Assembly (NCBI GenBank): GCA_905208635.1
Contig: CAJLPX010000021.1
Location: 1-32,808, forward strand
DNA from: an uncultured Collinsella sp.
GTDB lineage: Bacteria > Actinomycetota > Coriobacteriia > Coriobacteriales > Coriobacteriaceae
Direction of reading: 5' to 3'
Length of the DNA stretch: 32,808 bases
The number at the start of each line of letters is the position of its first letter. Within the stretch, counting starts at the first letter, position 1. Below the pieces are notes generated by a model. It saw only the letters and a program-made list of their open reading frames with translations, was not told the origin of the DNA and ran no database searches. Both the position numbers and the translations under genes were made by a program. This document shows, piece by piece, positions 31,567 through 32,808 of the stretch.

Positions 31567-32207
31567 TACCGCAGTAGGAATCCGATTGCGGCTCCTTGGT
31601 GGACGGTTATGGTGGCTGTGGTTCTTACTATGTTGCTGATGCCCGTGTCCGCCAACAGGCTCAGGGGACTGCGATCTAGTTCCCACTCTAGGCCGTGTTC
31701 GCTTACCACCGTCCCAGGCGCTATGGCGATGATGGAGAACGTCTTGCCCTCGGCGCCCTCGATGGTCCACGATTCGCCGGCGCGCAGAATCCTCGCGGTT
31801 ACGTTGTCCTCCGCAATCCAGACTGGGGCGTCATCGTAGCCTGCAAGCAGGCCCAGTACGGAAAGCGCCATGTCGGGGCGGCCGCCCGTAGCACAAGTCG
31901 CAACCACTTCGGCACCCGGCCAGCGACGGCGGACGGAATCGAGCGCCAACGCCAGATCGGTATAGTCCTTGTACGGGTCGTGGCGCTCTACCTCAAAGGC
32001 TTCGGCGGCATCGACCAACGCACGACCCGCATCGCTCACCGTGTCGGCATCCCCCACATAAACGTCGCAGCCTAGCCCCGCGCTCAGCAGCGCATCGAGC
32101 CCGCGGTCCACGGCGACAACGTAGTCGCACTCCTCCGCTAGTCTACGCAACAGATCCGTGCTCGCAACAACAGGCGAGCCGCAGACAACTAATACCTTGC
32201 AAGCCAC
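31566..32207 (-). CDS. thiamine pyrophosphokinase
   Basis: 213 residues, GTG at 32207 after GCGAGGA. YVVAVDRGLDALLSAG, CDVYVGDADTVS (in place of the usual GDFDS) and VERHDPYKDYTDLALAL (ADP/ATP and Mg-binding acidic motif) identify the family. CATGGRPDMALSVLGLL matches the GGxxDH-like segment, with Met where His is common. It converts thiamine to thiamine diphosphate, the cofactor of the ThDP enzyme in the glycan operon, though the two are not in one operon. It follows the HAD gene by nine bases and is probably cotranscribed with it. Confidence 0.85.
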   Translation of the reverse strand: MACKVLVVCGSPVVASTDLLRRLAEECDYVVAVDRGLDALLSAGLGCDVYVGDADTVSDAGRALVDAAEAFEVERHDPYKDYTDLALALDSVRRRWPGAEVVATCATGGRPDMALSVLGLLAGYDDAPVWIAEDNVTARILRAGESWTIEGAEGKTFSIIAIAPGTVVSEHGLEWELDRSPLSLLADTGISNIVRTTATITVHQGAAIGFLLR

Positions 32208-32216
32208 AGTCCTCGC

Positions 32217-32808
32217 CTATCCCTCAAACGAAAGCACGCGGGCCAAGTCAAGCTCCTCGTAGCTGTCGATAAAGATATCGCAGTTGGCGCGTACGTCGTC
32301 GCGCTTCATACGGCCGTGCGGATCATAAATACCCACACGCTTAAAGCCCGCGGCGCCAGAGCTCTTAAGGCCAAAAACGGCATCCTCAAACACCCATGCG
32401 CGCTCAAACTTGTGCCTATGGCGCTCCTCCAGGCGGCGCAGCGCGAGCTCATACACATCGGGGAACTGCTTGGAGCGTCCTGCCTCACCGGTGGTGGTCA
32501 CAAACTCCATGTAGGCATCGAGCCCGGCTCCCGCAAGTGCAGACTTAACCAACTCGGCCGGCGTGGACGTGGCGACGCACATGGCAATGCCCGCTGCCTT
32601 CGCCTGCTCCAAAAATGCCAGAAGCCCCTCGCGCGGCGGCACCTTGGAGTAGCCATTGATCAGAATGCCACTCAGCTCTAGATAGAGCTCCTCGCCATTT
32701 GCGCCAATACCCCACGTGTCGTGGTAGGCCTGGCACTCATCCTCGAGCGAAAGATGCTCAAACTGGGCAAAATCGTCGACCGTCACGTCAACTCCGTGGC
32801 GGTGCAAT
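32217..32808 (-). CDS. HAD-superfamily hydrolase (phosphoglucomutase-like), N terminus outside the window
   Basis: The last 196 residues are visible. VATSTPAELVKSAL (motif II Thr/Ser region), TTTGEAGRSKQFPDVYELALRR (motif III Lys with the following P-x-x-Y) and WVFEDAVFGLKSSGAAGF (motif IV ED) match beta-phosphoglucomutase-like HAD phosphatases. The nucleophile motif DxDGT lies beyond the edge. Substrate is unknown; sugar phosphates or nucleotides are usual. The stop at 32217 is nine bases before the thiamine pyrophosphokinase start. Confidence 0.85.
   Translation of the reverse strand, partial: LHRHGVDVTVDDFAQFEHLSLEDECQAYHDTWGIGANGEELYLELSGILINGYSKVPPREGLLAFLEQAKAAGIAMCVATSTPAELVKSALAGAGLDAYMEFVTTTGEAGRSKQFPDVYELALRRLEERHRHKFERAWVFEDAVFGLKSSGAAGFKRVGIYDPHGRMKRDDVRANCDIFIDSYEELDLARVLSFEG

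Overview
The window reads as chromosome of a fairly GC-rich, Gram-positive-type actinobacterium. The LPxTG surface proteins, the LoaP-type antiterminator, and the mix of tRNAs, GTG/TTG starts and toxin-antitoxin genes fit a gut Coriobacteriia member such as Collinsella. That assignment is inference; no marker gene in the window proves it.

Left end (1-2975): four tRNA genes on the minus strand: Ala(GGC, cut by the window edge), CAU (Met or Ile2), Ala(GGC) and Val(CAC). Terminators are visible for the three complete ones and sigma70-type promoters for the two Ala genes and the Val gene. Among them lie a GC-rich diverged repeat, a 31-bp perfect inverted repeat, and one gene for a DUF559/Vsr-like PD-(D/E)xK protein.

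Defence and toxin island (3064-15536). On the minus strand a compact operon encodes a DUF3990 ADP-ribosyltransferase-like toxin, an XRE regulator, a 61-residue protein, a Fic/Doc protein and a DUF3825 gene broken by one in-frame stop. A 53-bp double-operator palindrome precedes it. Upstream of that palindrome are a MNT nucleotidyltransferase, two small broken genes, and an Abi_2 (AbiD/F) HEPN gene behind its own promoter and a short structured RNA ending in a terminator. Next comes an LPxTG surface protein and its diverged duplicate about 4.4 kb away; the duplicate has one in-frame stop. Between the two copies, on the plus strand, sit an ABC-type ATPase plus TOPRIM-like nuclease pair (AbiL/PARIS-like) and an ApeA-like HEPN gene, with a decayed minus-strand gene between them.

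Glycan locus (15537-30666, all minus strand): one long, tightly packed operon read from right to left. The order is LoaP antiterminator with a 73-nt leader hairpin, phosphoglycosyl transferase, WecG/TagA glycosyltransferase, FnlA-FnlB-FnlC (UDP-N-acetyl-L-fucosamine synthesis), glycosyltransferase, hexapeptide acyltransferase, glycosyltransferase, Wzy-like polymerase, polysaccharide pyruvyl transferase, a MenD-like ThDP enzyme, an extended SDR, and a Wzx flippase. It should build, decorate, flip and polymerise an L-FucNAc-containing, pyruvylated surface polysaccharide. The LoaP protein would keep RNA polymerase going through about 15 kb. Several near-perfect palindromes lie inside its coding sequences.

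Right end (31296-32808): a third tRNA-Ala(GGC), a fold-back element, thiamine pyrophosphokinase, and a HAD hydrolase cut by the window edge.
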